A DNA stretch of 64,000 nt, taken from NCBI RefSeq assembly GCF_009746565.1, contig NZ_WRPN01000001.1:248001-312000 (forward strand), read 5' to 3'. This DNA comes from Mariniflexile maritimum (GTDB lineage: Bacteria > Bacteroidota > Bacteroidia > Flavobacteriales > Flavobacteriaceae). A program made the translations under genes and the position numbers. Positions 40,706 to 50,299 of this stretch are shown here, one piece after another; position 1 is the stretch's first letter, and every line of letters starts with the position of its first letter. The notes under the pieces were generated by a model that saw only the letters and a list, made by a program, of their open reading frames with translations, had not been told where the DNA came from and did no database searches.

Positions 40706-41542
40706 CTATATTATTAAATCGCTCAGTAATTCCTGACTTAGCAATTGTAAATTTTTTGGGAGCAGGTTGTATTTTGGCAAAACGGCCAAATAACGGTCGT
40801 CGTTGGTGGTGTAAACCTGTTTGTAGCGGGCATTTTGTATTTGCAGTGCATTTATTACATCCTTAATAAATTCATCGTGGTGCACCAAATCGGTACTTCC
40901 CAAATGGAAAATCCCCGATTTATTTCGGTTGATGATGTAATGGATTTGTTGGGTAACCTTATGGTCGTTTATCACGTTCATTATTAAATTGGGGAACACT
41001 TCAACAGGTTCCTTTAATTTAATTTGTTGCACAATTTTTTGGATACGTGGTGAATTGGCACCAAAAACCATGGGCAGCCGTAAAATGGCGATTTGCTTTT
41101 TTGGCAAGCGCAACAGAATATTTTCGATTTTTATTTTGAAATGGCCGTAAATGCTGTGGCTTAGGGTTTTATCGAGTTCGTAACTTGGGTATTTGCTGTA
41201 TGCATCAAAAACATTGGCCGAAGATAAAAACAGCAGTTTTATTTTATTTGAAAACACGTATTCCGCAAGGTGTTGGTGCACAATGACTTGCTTTGAAAAA
41301 TCACCGCGAAGTGCCGAAATGATGATGGTTGGTTTTACAAGGTCCAGAATTTCGTAAACATCATCTTCTTCCAGATTAAATTGAAAAAAATGGTTGTTTT
41401 TTTCTAACTGGTTATTGGACCTGTTGTAAGTGCCAAAGGTTTTAAAATAGGGGCAGAGTTCTTTATAAATGGCATTTCCCAAAAAGCCACTGGCACCTAA
41501 AATTAAGATGCGGTGTTTTTTATCGTTAGGGGTTTCATTCAT
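40706..41542 (-). CDS. RmlD/SDR-like nucleotide-sugar reductase
   Basis: A 278-aa SDR-superfamily protein: RILILGASGFLGNAIYKELCPYFKTFGTYNRS is the nucleotide-binding start, IIISALRGDFSKQVIVH and LLFLSSANVFDAYSKYP follow, and SYELDKTLSHSIYGHFKIKIENILLRL holds the active-site YxxxK (YGHFK). It is of the dTDP-4-dehydrorhamnose reductase type, but substrate is not certain. It starts 11 nt after gcvT, so it is transcribed from the gcvT promoter. Confidence 0.78.
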   Translation of the reverse strand: MNETPNDKKHRILILGASGFLGNAIYKELCPYFKTFGTYNRSNNQLEKNNHFFQFNLEEDDVYEILDLVKPTIIISALRGDFSKQVIVHQHLAEYVFSNKIKLLFLSSANVFDAYSKYPSYELDKTLSHSIYGHFKIKIENILLRLPKKQIAILRLPMVFGANSPRIQKIVQQIKLKEPVEVFPNLIMNVINDHKVTQQIHYIINRNKSGIFHLGSTDLVHHDEFIKDVINALQIQNARYKQVYTTNDDRYLAVLPKYNLLPKNLQLLSQELLSDLII

Positions 41543-41553
41543 TAAAAGTAGGA

Positions 41554-42636
41554 TTAACCTTTGTAGAACGGAAGTTTTACAACGGTTGCTGGAATGGCAT
41601 TTTTACGGATTTGGATAAAAACAGTACTGCCAACTTCCGCAAAAGCCATTGGCACATAGCCCAAACCAATGCCTTTGTTTAATGAAGGTGCCATGGTGCC
41701 GGAAGTAACTTCGCCAATTTTAGTGCCGTTTGCATCAACTATATCGTAACCATGACGGGGTATGCCACGTTCGTTCAACTCGAATGCGATTAATTTGCGC
41801 GTTGGCCCATTTTGTTTTTCTTTTTCTAAAGCTTCAGAATTCGTGAATTTTTTAGTGAATTTTGTGATCCAGCCCAAACCAGCTTCAATGGGTGATGTGT
41901 TATCATCAATATCGTTTCCGTAAAGGCAATAGCCCATTTCCAAACGCAAGGTATCGCGCGCTGCCAGTCCAATGGGTTTGATGCCGTAACCTGCGCCTGC
42001 TTCAAAAACCTTGTCCCAAATTTGTTTTACTTCGCTGTTTTTGCAGTAAATTTCAAAGCCGCCACTGCCAGTATAACCGGTTGCCGAAATAATTACATGT
42101 TCAATACCTGCAAAATCGCCCACAATAAAACCGTAAAATGGAATGGCTGATAAATCGTGGCTCGTCAACGATTGCATCGCCTCAATAGCTTTTGGCCCTT
42201 GAATGGCCAATAACGAATACGTGTCGCTTAAATTGCGCATGGTAGCACCCACCTTGTTTTTAGACTGTATCCACTGCCAATCTTTTTCAATATTACTGGC
42301 ATTTACCACCAATAAATAGGTGGTTTCTTTAATGCGGTACACAATTAAATCGTCCACAATACCGCCCGTATCGTTGGGTAGGCAACTGTATTGCGCCTTT
42401 CCTATGGTTAATTTGGAAGCATCATTGCTGGTTACTTGTTGGATGAGTTCCAAAGCATGTTCGCCCTCAATTAAAAATTCGCCCATGTGGGAAACATCAA
42501 AAACGCCCACAGCATTTCGAACGGTTTCGTGTTCTACATTAACGCCTTCGTATTGAACAGGCATATTAAAGCCCGCAAAAGGCACCATTTTTGCACCGAG
42601 CGCTATGTGTGTTTTGGATAAGGGTATGTTTTTCAT
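41554..42636 (-). CDS. gcvT: Aminomethyltransferase GcvT (glycine cleavage T protein)
   Basis: Takes the aminomethyl group from the glycine-cleavage H protein and makes 5,10-methylene-THF and ammonia. The 360-aa protein has [72 protein letters not shown] and [22 protein letters not shown], all conserved GcvT elements, including the folate-binding region around VSHMGE. A TACATTTG box lies 77 nt before the start. The other gcv genes are not in the window. Confidence 0.95.
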   Translation of the reverse strand: MKNIPLSKTHIALGAKMVPFAGFNMPVQYEGVNVEHETVRNAVGVFDVSHMGEFLIEGEHALELIQQVTSNDASKLTIGKAQYSCLPNDTGGIVDDLIVYRIKETTYLLVVNASNIEKDWQWIQSKNKVGATMRNLSDTYSLLAIQGPKAIEAMQSLTSHDLSAIPFYGFIVGDFAGIEHVIISATGYTGSGGFEIYCKNSEVKQIWDKVFEAGAGYGIKPIGLAARDTLRLEMGYCLYGNDIDDNTSPIEAGLGWITKFTKKFTNSEALEKEKQNGPTRKLIAFELNERGIPRHGYDIVDANGTKIGEVTSGTMAPSLNKGIGLGYVPMAFAEVGSTVFIQIRKNAIPATVVKLPFYKG

Positions 42637-42712
42637 TTGAGTTTATGCTTTTTTTAATTCCGCCGAACCTTGATGGCTATCGGGAGGGAATCTCATTAAA
42701 TTTTAACGAAAG

Positions 42713-42720
42713 CAAATGTA
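42713..42720 (-). promoter_or_regulatory. Bacteroidota -7 box (TACATTTG) for gcvT
   Basis: Exact TAnnTTTG match on the minus strand, 77 nt before the ATG. No glycine-riboswitch-like fold was recognised between the two. Confidence 0.5.
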
Positions 42721-42826
42721 TATAAATTTTATGGAAGGTGGTTTTGTGAGGGAGTTAAATGTGGTTGGCGGTTATTTTCGTTTGTTTTTTATGAACCAAA
42801 AGTGTTGTCCAACTGGAGGAATACTT

Positions 42827-43309
42827 TTATTTTTTATGTTCCAATCGTTTTATCATTACTTTCATTTCCTCAATTTCCCTTTTTTGGGCTTTTATGATGT
42901 CCTCTGCCAATTTTTTCACTTCCGGGTCTTTTATATTTGCTCGTTCACTGGTTAAAATGGCAATGGAATGGTGTGGTATCATGGCTTTCATCCATAGAAC
43001 ATCTCCAATAATTGGTTTTTGGGTTCGTAACAGCATTAGTGCCGCACCAAAAAGAAGGATGCTCCCCAATAGTATGGCCCTATTTTTTTTCTTGTTTTTG
43101 TACATTTTCAGCATGAATAACAGCATGATAACTGCCATTGCGGATATTCCTAAACAGGTCATATAGAAACGGGTAAGGCTAAAATACACATGGTCGGTCG
43201 TGTAAGTGTTAAAATACATGGTTATGTACATGGCAATAAATGAGGTGCCTAGCATTAAAAAAAATGTGGTGTACTTTGCGTGTTTATTGTTGTTGTTTGA
43301 TTTTTCCAT
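42827..43309 (-). CDS. DUF305 family membrane protein
   Basis: A 160-aa protein with three hydrophobic segments (TFFLMLGTSFIAMYITMYF, FYMTCLGISAMAVIMLLFML, AILLGSILLFGAALMLL) and a C-terminal DUF305-type helical part: LWMKAMIPHHSIAILTSERANIKDPEVKKLAEDIIKAQKREIEEMK. MxPHHxxAI is the family's His-pair signature. DUF305 proteins are often found with metal-resistance or copper genes; no such genes are next to it. It stands alone; about 370 bp without a gene lie upstream. Confidence 0.85.
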   Translation of the reverse strand: MEKSNNNNKHAKYTTFFLMLGTSFIAMYITMYFNTYTTDHVYFSLTRFYMTCLGISAMAVIMLLFMLKMYKNKKKNRAILLGSILLFGAALMLLRTQKPIIGDVLWMKAMIPHHSIAILTSERANIKDPEVKKLAEDIIKAQKREIEEMKVMIKRLEHKK

Positions 43310-43680
43310 GATTCTATTTTTTTGTTTGTTTTTTTACAGATTTTCCACCATTCAAGATACGGGAACTGTATTTAGGATTTCTTAAATATAAAGCAAAGGG
43401 ACAGCATGTTTTTACTCAAAAAGATAAATTTTTGACTATAAAAGATCAATTATTGTAAGTTAAAGGTTGTTATCTTTTTTCTGACAAATGCGATAAAGTG
43501 AATTTATAAAGAAAAAATAGTTAAGGAAATCAAACATCAAGGAATCTATCTCAAACTTGAAGCACTTTGCAATGATGCGAAAAAGTTTTAACGTAATTAG
43601 TGACCAATATAAGTTAGCCTTTTTTTTAACAAATTCAAAAGGGAAAGATATGTTTTTGTAATTTCTATAAAAGCGTACCG
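43310..43680. other. Intergenic gap without a gene
   Basis: About 370 bp of AT-rich DNA between the DUF305 and SMR genes. No exact TAnnTTTG box was found in the direction needed for the DUF305 gene, and no hairpin or coding frame is convincing. Confidence 0.5.
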
Positions 43681-44007
43681 TTAATTAGAAACCACCTTTA
43701 GCCCAATAATAGAAGCAATAAGGGTGGTAATGAAGAAAACCCTCCAAAAAGTGACCGGTTCTTTAAAGATGAAGATACCAACTAAAACGGTACCCACGGC
43801 ACCAATGCCGGTCCATACGGCATAGGCGGTGCCAATAGGCAGTTGGTTGGTGGCCTTAACAAGTAATGCCATGCTTAAAATTAAAAAACCCAAAAAGCCG
43901 GCGTACCAATACATCGCATCATTACCTGTGGTTTCTTTGGCTTTACCTAAGCAAAACGCAAATGCCACTTCCGATAATCCCGCACTAATTAAAATGAGCC
44001 AGTTCAT
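43681..44007 (-). CDS. Small multidrug resistance (SMR) family transporter
   Basis: A 108-aa membrane protein with four hydrophobic helices: NWLILISAGLSEVAFAFCLG, the conserved Glu near residue 13 in the first helix, and AYAVWTGIGAVGTVLVGIFIF, the Trp-containing third-helix signature. Members export cationic drugs or guanidinium in exchange for protons at the inner membrane. It starts 23 nt after thrC, so it is co-transcribed with the thr operon. Whether it moves a threonine-pathway product or an unrelated toxin is unknown. Confidence 0.87.
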   Translation of the reverse strand: MNWLILISAGLSEVAFAFCLGKAKETTGNDAMYWYAGFLGFLILSMALLVKATNQLPIGTAYAVWTGIGAVGTVLVGIFIFKEPVTFWRVFFITTLIASIIGLKVVSN

Positions 44008-44030
44008 ACCATTTTAAGCTGTTAACGCAT

Positions 44031-45326
44031 TTATTTTTTTAATAGAAAGTGTTTTAAATCATCGTAGGTAGAAATTACAACCGATTCTTTTTCTTTGCCC
44101 ATAACTGCTTCTATTTGTGGGGGCAATGACTGTTTTGTTTTAATTACAGCTTCTACCACATCTAAAAATTTGGTTGGGTGCGCGGTTTCTAAAAACACGC
44201 AATGTGCAGTTGGATTTTCTTTTAAATAATCTTTGCAACCCAAATAGCCAACGGCACCATGTGGGTCGGCCACATAGTTGTATTTTGTGTGCATTTCTAA
44301 CATGGCTTCTTTTGTTTCTTCATCGGAATAACTAAAAGATGTTAAATTATTTTTTAGGTCTTCGAAATTATTTTTATAAATTTCCTGAATACGAACAAAG
44401 TTACTTGGTGCGCCAACATCCATCGCATTGCTAATGGTTTGTACCGATGGTTTTGGCTCGTAAAGCTGTGATATTAAATAGCGGGTAACCACATTATTGG
44501 CATTGTTTGAGGCCACAAAATGGTTGATGGGCAAGCCCAATTGCTGTGCCATCATGCCTGCACAAATATTGCCAAAATTACCACTTGGCACAGAAAACAC
44601 AATGTTTTTGTGCTGTTTGTGCAATTGCTTGTAGGCAAACATAAAATAGAACAACTGTGGCAACCAACGTGCTACATTGATGGAATTTGCCGAAGTTAAT
44701 TGCATGTGGTTAGTTAACGCTTCGTCTAAAAAAGCGGTTTTAACCATGGCTTGGCAATCATCAAAAGTGCCGTTAACTTCCAACGCTTTTATGTTTTGCC
44801 CCAAGGTTGTAAGTTGTTTTTCTTGAATGTCGCTCACTTTTCCGCTAGGGTATAGAATCACAACGTTTACACCTTTAACACCTAAAAAACCATTGGCTAC
44901 GGCACCACCCGTATCGCCCGAAGTGGCCACTAAAACCGTAACCTCCCGATTGTTGTTTTGGTTAAAATACCCTAAACAACGTGCCATAAAACGCGCACCC
45001 ACATCTTTAAACGCCATGGTTGGCCCGTGAAACAATTCCAATGTTGATATGTTTTCGTTTAATTTTACTACTGGAAAATCAAACGATAAGGTTTCTTCAA
45101 CAATGGTTTTTAAAACAGCTTCCGGAATTTCTGGGGACACAAACTGTTTGATGGCCTCGAAAGCGATTTCCGAATACGATAAAGCATCCATATTATCAAA
45201 AAAGGACTTTGGTAGTGGCGTGATGCTTTCAGGAAAATACAAGCCTTTATCGGGCGCAATGCCTTTTATTACGGCATCCTTAAACGATGCGTTTGGTGCT
45301 TTGTGGTTTAGCGAGTGGTATTTCAT
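44031..45326 (-). CDS. thrC: Threonine synthase ThrC
   Basis: PLP-dependent conversion of O-phosphohomoserine to threonine, last step of the pathway. The 431-aa protein opens KYHSLNHKAPNASFKDAVIKGIAPDKGLYFPE (the ATG at 45326 fits the family; six more codons from 45344 do not). It has ELFHGPTMAFKDVGARF with the PLP lysine, VATSGDTGGAVANGFLGVKGV, and FSVPSGNFGNICAGMMAQ. Last of the thrABC genes, with 118 bp to thrB. Confidence 0.94.
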   Translation of the reverse strand: MKYHSLNHKAPNASFKDAVIKGIAPDKGLYFPESITPLPKSFFDNMDALSYSEIAFEAIKQFVSPEIPEAVLKTIVEETLSFDFPVVKLNENISTLELFHGPTMAFKDVGARFMARCLGYFNQNNNREVTVLVATSGDTGGAVANGFLGVKGVNVVILYPSGKVSDIQEKQLTTLGQNIKALEVNGTFDDCQAMVKTAFLDEALTNHMQLTSANSINVARWLPQLFYFMFAYKQLHKQHKNIVFSVPSGNFGNICAGMMAQQLGLPINHFVASNNANNVVTRYLISQLYEPKPSVQTISNAMDVGAPSNFVRIQEIYKNNFEDLKNNLTSFSYSDEETKEAMLEMHTKYNYVADPHGAVGYLGCKDYLKENPTAHCVFLETAHPTKFLDVVEAVIKTKQSLPPQIEAVMGKEKESVVISTYDDLKHFLLKK

Positions 45327-45443
45327 TTGTTGTCGTTCCTGCAAAGTCAGGAATCTGTTTTTATAATTCGTAATTATTTTAATTCAACATTTTCATTTAA
45401 GCGAGTGCTTCAGTTGTGGCGCCATCGCAATGTCATTTTCTGT

Positions 45444-46367
45444 TTATAAAACCTTAACTCCTTCTTTATTAATTTTCGATACATGAATATCAAAATCGAT
45501 ACCAGTTTTATTATATGCTTTTTTCATAGCATCTGCCACATTATTAGCGGTTTCCAGTCCTTTGCTTAACGAAAATATTGAAGGCCCCGAACCGGAAATG
45601 CCTGCCCCCAAAGCACCAGCTTTAAGGGTTTCTGTTTTTACTTCAAAATAGTTTGGGATAAGTTGACTTCTATAAGGTTCTACAATCACGTCGTTTAATG
45701 AACGCTGTATTAAACCAAAATCGCTCGTATGCAACGCATGTATTAAACTTCCAAAATTTGCCCATTGTGCAACTGCTTTGGTTAAGGCCACTTCTTTTGG
45801 CAAAATGGCTCGCGCCTCCGAGGTTTTTATTTCAATTTGTGGGTGGATGATGGTTACAAACATGTCATTGGGTGTTGGAATTTGTAATATTTCCAAAGGT
45901 TCCAAACTTTTCACCAAGGTAAAGCCCCCAAACAGGGCAGGAGCGAGGTTGTCGGCGTGTTCGCATTTACTTGCCAAGGCTTCTCCTTTCATGGCAAATG
46001 CGGTTAATTGTGTTTTGTTAAGGGGCCTGCCCAACAATTGGTTCATACCAAAAACACTGCCCACGGCACTGGCGGCACTACTGCCAATACCGCTCCCGGG
46101 TTTTATTTTTTTATGGATTTCAATTTCAAAACCGCCCTCGGGTTTTAAAGCGTGGTACATCGCCAGTGCCGAAACGCCCGCAACGTTCAATTCGGCTTCA
46201 TAAGGCAACTTGAAGCCTCCTTCGATTTTAGTGATGAAAATACCTTTTTTATCGGTTTTCCGAATAACCATTTCATCGCCAATACTGTCTAAACAGAAGC
46301 CTAAAACATCAAAGCCACAAGCTACATTGGCGACAGTTGCAGGTGAAAATATTTTTATTTCGTTCAT
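45444..46367 (-). CDS. thrB: Homoserine kinase ThrB
   Basis: GHMP kinase that phosphorylates homoserine, 307 aa. The start EIKIFSPATVANVACGFDVLGFCLD and the ATP-binding PGSGIGSSAASAVGSVFGMNQLL are diagnostic. GALGAGISGSGPSIFSLSKG is the third conserved GHMP motif. It lies between thrA (174-bp gap) and thrC, in the classical thrABC order. Confidence 0.94.
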   Translation of the reverse strand: MNEIKIFSPATVANVACGFDVLGFCLDSIGDEMVIRKTDKKGIFITKIEGGFKLPYEAELNVAGVSALAMYHALKPEGGFEIEIHKKIKPGSGIGSSAASAVGSVFGMNQLLGRPLNKTQLTAFAMKGEALASKCEHADNLAPALFGGFTLVKSLEPLEILQIPTPNDMFVTIIHPQIEIKTSEARAILPKEVALTKAVAQWANFGSLIHALHTSDFGLIQRSLNDVIVEPYRSQLIPNYFEVKTETLKAGALGAGISGSGPSIFSLSKGLETANNVADAMKKAYNKTGIDFDIHVSKINKEGVKVL

Positions 46368-46458
46368 ATTTTTTGAAAAAAGAATATATAGTAAAGAAAA
46401 TAGATTTTAAAAAGTCGTTATGCCCTTAACTATATTTTCTAGTCTTTTTTATAATTTA

Positions 46459-46485
46459 CGTCATTGTGAGGTACGGAGCAATCTG
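46459..46485. repeat. Dispersed GTCATTGTGAGG-type repeat in the thrA-thrB gap
   Basis: The sequence CGTCATTGTGAGGTACGGAGCAATCTG matches the GTCATTGCGAG...GAAGCAATCT family that I remember as common in Bacteroidota intergenic DNA. It is a single copy here; function is not known. Confidence 0.6.
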
Positions 46486-46541
46486 CCTAATTAAAATGGG
46501 GGTGCTTCGTGCTTCGCTATGCCGGTTTCATTTTTAATTAA

Positions 46542-48986
46542 CTAATCATTCCCAATTCTAATAATATCGGCAAACAACCCCGAAGCGGTTACTTCGGCAC
46601 CGGCGCCGGCACCTTTAATGATCATGGGCTGTTCGGGGTAGCGTTGGGTGTAAAACATTACGATATTGTCTTTTCCTTTTAAGTTATAAAAAGGATGGTC
46701 GCTTGGTATTTCCTGTAAACTTACGCTTGCTTTTCCATTGTTGAACTGCGCCACGTATTTTAACTGGCAGTTTTTCGCTTTCGCGGAAGCATATAAACGT
46801 TGGTAATGTGCTTCATCGGTGATTAGGGTTTGATAGAAATCGTCAACCGAATCGCTTTCCATTCCAGACTCCGATAAAAACGGGGTGTTTTCAATATCCT
46901 CTAAATTCATCTCAACGCCACTTTCACGGGCAAGAATTAAAATTTTTCGGGCCACATCCACACCACTTAAATCGATACGGGGGTCGGGTTCGGTGTAGCC
47001 TTCAGCCGCTGCTTGCTTTACAACATCGTAAAACTTGGTTGTATCATTAAAATTGTTGAATACAAAATTTAAACTTCCTGATAAAACAGCGTGAATTGAA
47101 GTTATTTTATCGCCCGAAGCTATTAAATTACTTAAGGTATGAATAATGGGTAAACCTGCGCCTACGTTGGTTTCAAACAAAAATGGGGCGTTATATTTAA
47201 GCGATAAGCGCTTTAATAATTTGTAGTTTTCGTAATCACTGGAACAGGCTATTTTATTACAGGCAACCACGCCTATACTTTGTCGTAAATAGTTGGCGTA
47301 TAGGTTGGCAACTTCCTTATTTGCAGTAACATCCACAAAAATGCTGTTGCGAAGGTTTAGTGCTTTTGTGTTTTCAAAAAAACCTTCCAAAGTTGCTTTT
47401 TCACCTTGCGCTAAATCGTGTTTCCAGTTATGCAAATCGATGCCTTCATCATTAAAAATCATGGTTCTGGAATTGGACAGACCCGTTACCCTCAAATTGA
47501 TTTTTAAGTTTTCCTTTAAGTATTTACGTTGTTGCTTAATTTGTTCAACCAAACGCTCGCCAACATTGCCAACCCCTGTAATAAACACATTTAGCTGTTT
47601 TGTTTTACTCTCAAAAAACTGTTCATGCAGTGTGTTTAGGGCCTTTTTAACATCACTTTGTAAAATAACGGCTGAAATGTTTTTTTCTGAAGCCCCTTGT
47701 GCAATGGCTCGAATGTTGATGTTGTTTTTACCTAAGGCACTGAACATTTTGCCGCTGATACCTTGGTGGTTTTTCATGTTATCGCCTACCAATGCTATAA
47801 TGGACAGCTCATTTTCAACAATTATGGGATCAATTTTATTGAGGGCAATTTCATTTTCAAACGTAGCGTCAATGGCGGTTTTGGCAAGTTCGGCATCTTT
47901 TTCATCAATGCCCAAACAAATAGAATGTTCCGAGGATGCTTGCGTAATTAAAATTACGTTTATTTTTTCTTGCGAAAGCGTTTCAAACAAGCGTTTTGAA
48001 AACCCGGGAATCCCAATCATACCACTTCCTTGTAAGGTTATCAAGGCAATATTGGCAATATTGCTAATGCCCGTTACCGGTGAGGCGTTGTTGGTTTCCT
48101 CGTTGGAAATGATGGTTCCAAACGCTTGGGGCTCTAGGGTGTTTTTTATATGGATGGGGATATTCAAATTTAAAACAGGCTGTACTGTTGGCGGATATAA
48201 CACTTTAGCGCCAAAATGCGACAGTTCCATGGCTTCTTGGTAGGATATTTTCTGGATGGGGTAGGCCTGTTTTACCAGTTTTGGATTGGTGGTGAACATA
48301 CCGCTTACATCGGTCCAGATTTCCAATTTCGCCACTTTTAGGGCCGCTGCTACCATGGCTGCCGTAAAATCGGAACCGCCACGGCCCAGTGTGGTTTCTT
48401 CGCCTAACTGCGATTTGGCAATAAACCCAGGAAGTATGGTTATTGTTTGTGAAACCGTTTTAAAGTAATCTTGGATGTTTTTATAGGTAACCGCATAATT
48501 TACTTCGGCCTTAGAAAAATTGGAATTGGTTACTACCAGTTCTTGCGAATTTTTAACAGCTGCCGAAATATCCCGGTTTTTCATGGTTTCAGCAATAATG
48601 TACGCTGATAAAAGCTCGCCAAAGCTTACTAATTTGTCTGATGTTTTGGGCGTAAGCTCATTTATTAGGAAAATGCCTTCCAATAGATTTTTAAGTTCAT
48701 TCAATTTAAAATCGACATAACTTAAAATGCTTTCACTTTTAGTAGGGTTTAGCTCGTTGATGATGTTTAAGTGAATTGCCTTGATGGACTCGAACGTTTT
48801 ACGAAAGTCGGTCTCTTTATTTTGGGCCTGTTTTCCTGCTAGAAGCAATTTATCGGTAATGCCGCCAACTGCTGAAACAACGCATATAACCGATTCCTTT
48901 TTGGCGTAATCCTCTAAAATAGCAATGACACTTTGTATGTTTTTTGACGAACCTACGGAGGTTCCTCCAAATTTTAAAACCTTCAT
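46542..48986 (-). CDS. thrA: Bifunctional aspartokinase / homoserine dehydrogenase ThrA
   Basis: An 814-aa fusion. Residues 1 to about 450 are aspartokinase (KVLKFGGTSVGSSKNIQSVI, FGELLSAYIIAE, TLGRGGSDFTAAMVAAAL) with two ACT-type regulatory parts (ALITLQGSGMIGIPGFSKRLFETL and IALVGDNMKNHQGISGKMFSALG). Residues about 465-814 are homoserine dehydrogenase (NVFITGVGNVGERLVEQIKQQ, FVDVTANKEVANLYANYLRQSIGVVACNK, GYTEPDPRIDLSGVDVARKILILARESG). The first and third steps of threonine synthesis, subject to threonine feedback in relatives. It is the first gene of the operon; a TAAATTTG box lies 58 nt upstream. I see no threonine-rich leader peptide. Confidence 0.95.
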   Translation of the reverse strand: MKVLKFGGTSVGSSKNIQSVIAILEDYAKKESVICVVSAVGGITDKLLLAGKQAQNKETDFRKTFESIKAIHLNIINELNPTKSESILSYVDFKLNELKNLLEGIFLINELTPKTSDKLVSFGELLSAYIIAETMKNRDISAAVKNSQELVVTNSNFSKAEVNYAVTYKNIQDYFKTVSQTITILPGFIAKSQLGEETTLGRGGSDFTAAMVAAALKVAKLEIWTDVSGMFTTNPKLVKQAYPIQKISYQEAMELSHFGAKVLYPPTVQPVLNLNIPIHIKNTLEPQAFGTIISNEETNNASPVTGISNIANIALITLQGSGMIGIPGFSKRLFETLSQEKINVILITQASSEHSICLGIDEKDAELAKTAIDATFENEIALNKIDPIIVENELSIIALVGDNMKNHQGISGKMFSALGKNNINIRAIAQGASEKNISAVILQSDVKKALNTLHEQFFESKTKQLNVFITGVGNVGERLVEQIKQQRKYLKENLKINLRVTGLSNSRTMIFNDEGIDLHNWKHDLAQGEKATLEGFFENTKALNLRNSIFVDVTANKEVANLYANYLRQSIGVVACNKIACSSDYENYKLLKRLSLKYNAPFLFETNVGAGLPIIHTLSNLIASGDKITSIHAVLSGSLNFVFNNFNDTTKFYDVVKQAAAEGYTEPDPRIDLSGVDVARKILILARESGVEMNLEDIENTPFLSESGMESDSVDDFYQTLITDEAHYQRLYASAKAKNCQLKYVAQFNNGKASVSLQEIPSDHPFYNLKGKDNIVMFYTQRYPEQPMIIKGAGAGAEVTASGLFADIIRIGND

Positions 48987-49043
48987 GTTTTAATGAATTT
49001 ATTATTTAAAAAAATAGTTGGGATGGTGTAATTATAAAAATTA

Positions 49044-49051
49044 CAAATTTA
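49044..49051 (-). promoter_or_regulatory. Bacteroidota -7 box (TAAATTTG) for thrA
   Basis: Exact TAnnTTTG match on the minus strand, 58 nt before the thrA ATG. A -33 TTTG at the usual distance is not present. Confidence 0.5.
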
Positions 49052-49487
49052 GTACGAAGAATATATAATTAGCAACCCCAAAGGGTCGTAATGATGGTAG
49101 TAGTACCCAAAAGAGACGTGGTTCCTTTTGTTGAAAAAGAAATAGATGCTGTCAAAATTTGGTTTAATGGATTCATTATATTCAATAATTGTACTTACCA
49201 AATGTATTACAATTAATTTTATAAAAAAATTAAAACCATTTTTTTACGGGATTCTTATTTGTAGGCTAGTTTCATTTCATATTATGAGCCATTTTGATTT
49301 TGAATTATAAAAATCATAAAAATAAATTGATGTTTAATTTAGTGTTTTAAGGGCTGCTTCAAAAAACCTTGTTTTTAAAATTTCGGGTTCTGAAATATTT
49401 TTGGTAGTACTTCACTTATTGTTTTATAAAAATATTCGATTAAATACAATATTATCCGTTTAAATGCGTTTTATATCGATAAAATCA
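49052..49487. other. Intergenic gap between thrA and the T9SS cargo gene
   Basis: About 435 bp, AT-rich. A 41-codon frame at 49091-49216 has a coding-like first half but no known match, and is probably a chance frame or a gene remnant. Nothing else was recognised. Confidence 0.5.
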
Positions 49488-49495
49488 TATATTTG
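49488..49495 (+). promoter_or_regulatory. Bacteroidota -7 box (TATATTTG) for the T9SS cargo gene
   Basis: Exact TAnnTTTG match. It lies inside the longer open frame that begins at 49464, so the later ATG (49524) must be the start. Confidence 0.6.
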
Positions 49496-49523
49496 TATGT
49501 TCCAATTAAAAAAATCCTTCAAA

Positions 49524-50177
49524 ATGAAACCAAAAAAATTCTGCTTACACATTTTTCTTCTTTTATTTTTAACCACGCTCGTTGCCCATGCGCAAGAAAG
49601 TGCCGTTAAGCATGGCAAAAGGAACAAAATGCAAATAGCGGTACCGGGTGTAATAGGTCATGCAACCCTTAACAACCAAGAAAAACAAATAGATTTGAAA
49701 GGGGAAATTACAAATGCCGGCGGTTCTGCTGTTTTGGAAAGAGGCTTTGTTTACAGTACTTCGGTTGAAAACCCAACCACCGCCGATACCAAAGTTGTTT
49801 TATACGGAAATGAACCAGATTTTAATTTCAGCTTAAAAAATGTAGCAAAAAATACAGTTTATTATGTGGCATCGTACGCCATTAATGCAGCGGGCATATC
49901 GTATGGTACTGTAAATACGGTAGATACCAGCAATTTTTCAGATATTACGGTCGATTTAAAGGCGCGCATAAAAACCTATCCGAACCCTTCAACCAATTAC
50001 ATAAGTCTTTCCGGTTTGGCCGAATCTAAAAATTATGTTATTTACACCATGCAAGGTAAGGAAGTGGCGCGTGGTACCATATCGAACAATAACCAAATTG
50101 ATGTTCGGTTTTTATCGGATGGTTTGTATTTGTTAAAATTAGAAAACCTAGAAATGGTCAAATTCATTAAGGAATAA
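49524..50177 (+). CDS. Secreted protein with T9SS type A C-terminal sorting domain
   Basis: A 217-aa exported protein. The signal peptide is MKPKKFCLHIFLLLFLTTLVAHAQ, followed by a basic region (KHGKRNKMQ). A beta-sandwich-like central part contains GGSAVLERGFVYSTSVENP and KNTVYYVASYAINAAG, which look like a fibronectin/DUF-type repeat. The C-terminal 75 residues are the T9SS sorting domain: KTYPNPSTNYISLSGL, YTMQGKEVARGTI and FLSDGLYLLKLENLEMVKFIKE. Such proteins pass the inner membrane by Sec and are placed on the surface or secreted by the gliding-associated T9SS. No enzyme motif is visible. The gene has its own promoter and terminator. Confidence 0.87.
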   Translation: MKPKKFCLHIFLLLFLTTLVAHAQESAVKHGKRNKMQIAVPGVIGHATLNNQEKQIDLKGEITNAGGSAVLERGFVYSTSVENPTTADTKVVLYGNEPDFNFSLKNVAKNTVYYVASYAINAAGISYGTVNTVDTSNFSDITVDLKARIKTYPNPSTNYISLSGLAESKNYVIYTMQGKEVARGTISNNNQIDVRFLSDGLYLLKLENLEMVKFIKE

Positions 50178-50212
50178 AGCACAAAGGCGTAAAAAATATA
50201 AAAAATGGAAGC

Positions 50213-50248
50213 AAATCCTTAGTCAAAAATGTAGCTAAGGATTTTTTT
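50213..50248 (+). terminator. Intrinsic terminator after the T9SS cargo gene
   Basis: AAATCCTTAG pairs with CTAAGGATTT across a 12-nt loop, followed by a T run. It begins 36 nt past the stop. Confidence 0.87.
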
Positions 50249-50299
50249 ATTGCCTAAATTGTCGTGGTATTATTTTGAACTTCTAATGATGACTACTAG

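Noticed and set aside
42637-42712. Glycine riboswitch before gcvT
   Set aside because: The 76-nt leader is too short for the tandem glycine aptamer and shows no matching conserved core.
47293-48243. 316-codon open frame on the plus strand inside thrA
   Set aside because: It lies fully antisense to the well-matched thrA gene, has a Phe/Ser/Cys-heavy composition and no family features. It is a shadow of thrA codon use.
48987-49051. Threonine attenuator leader before thrA
   Set aside because: No Thr/Ile-rich short peptide and no terminator hairpin are visible between the -7 box and the ATG.
49091-49216. 41-codon frame upstream of thrA
   Set aside because: Short, without promoter or conserved features; could be a gene remnant but cannot be supported.
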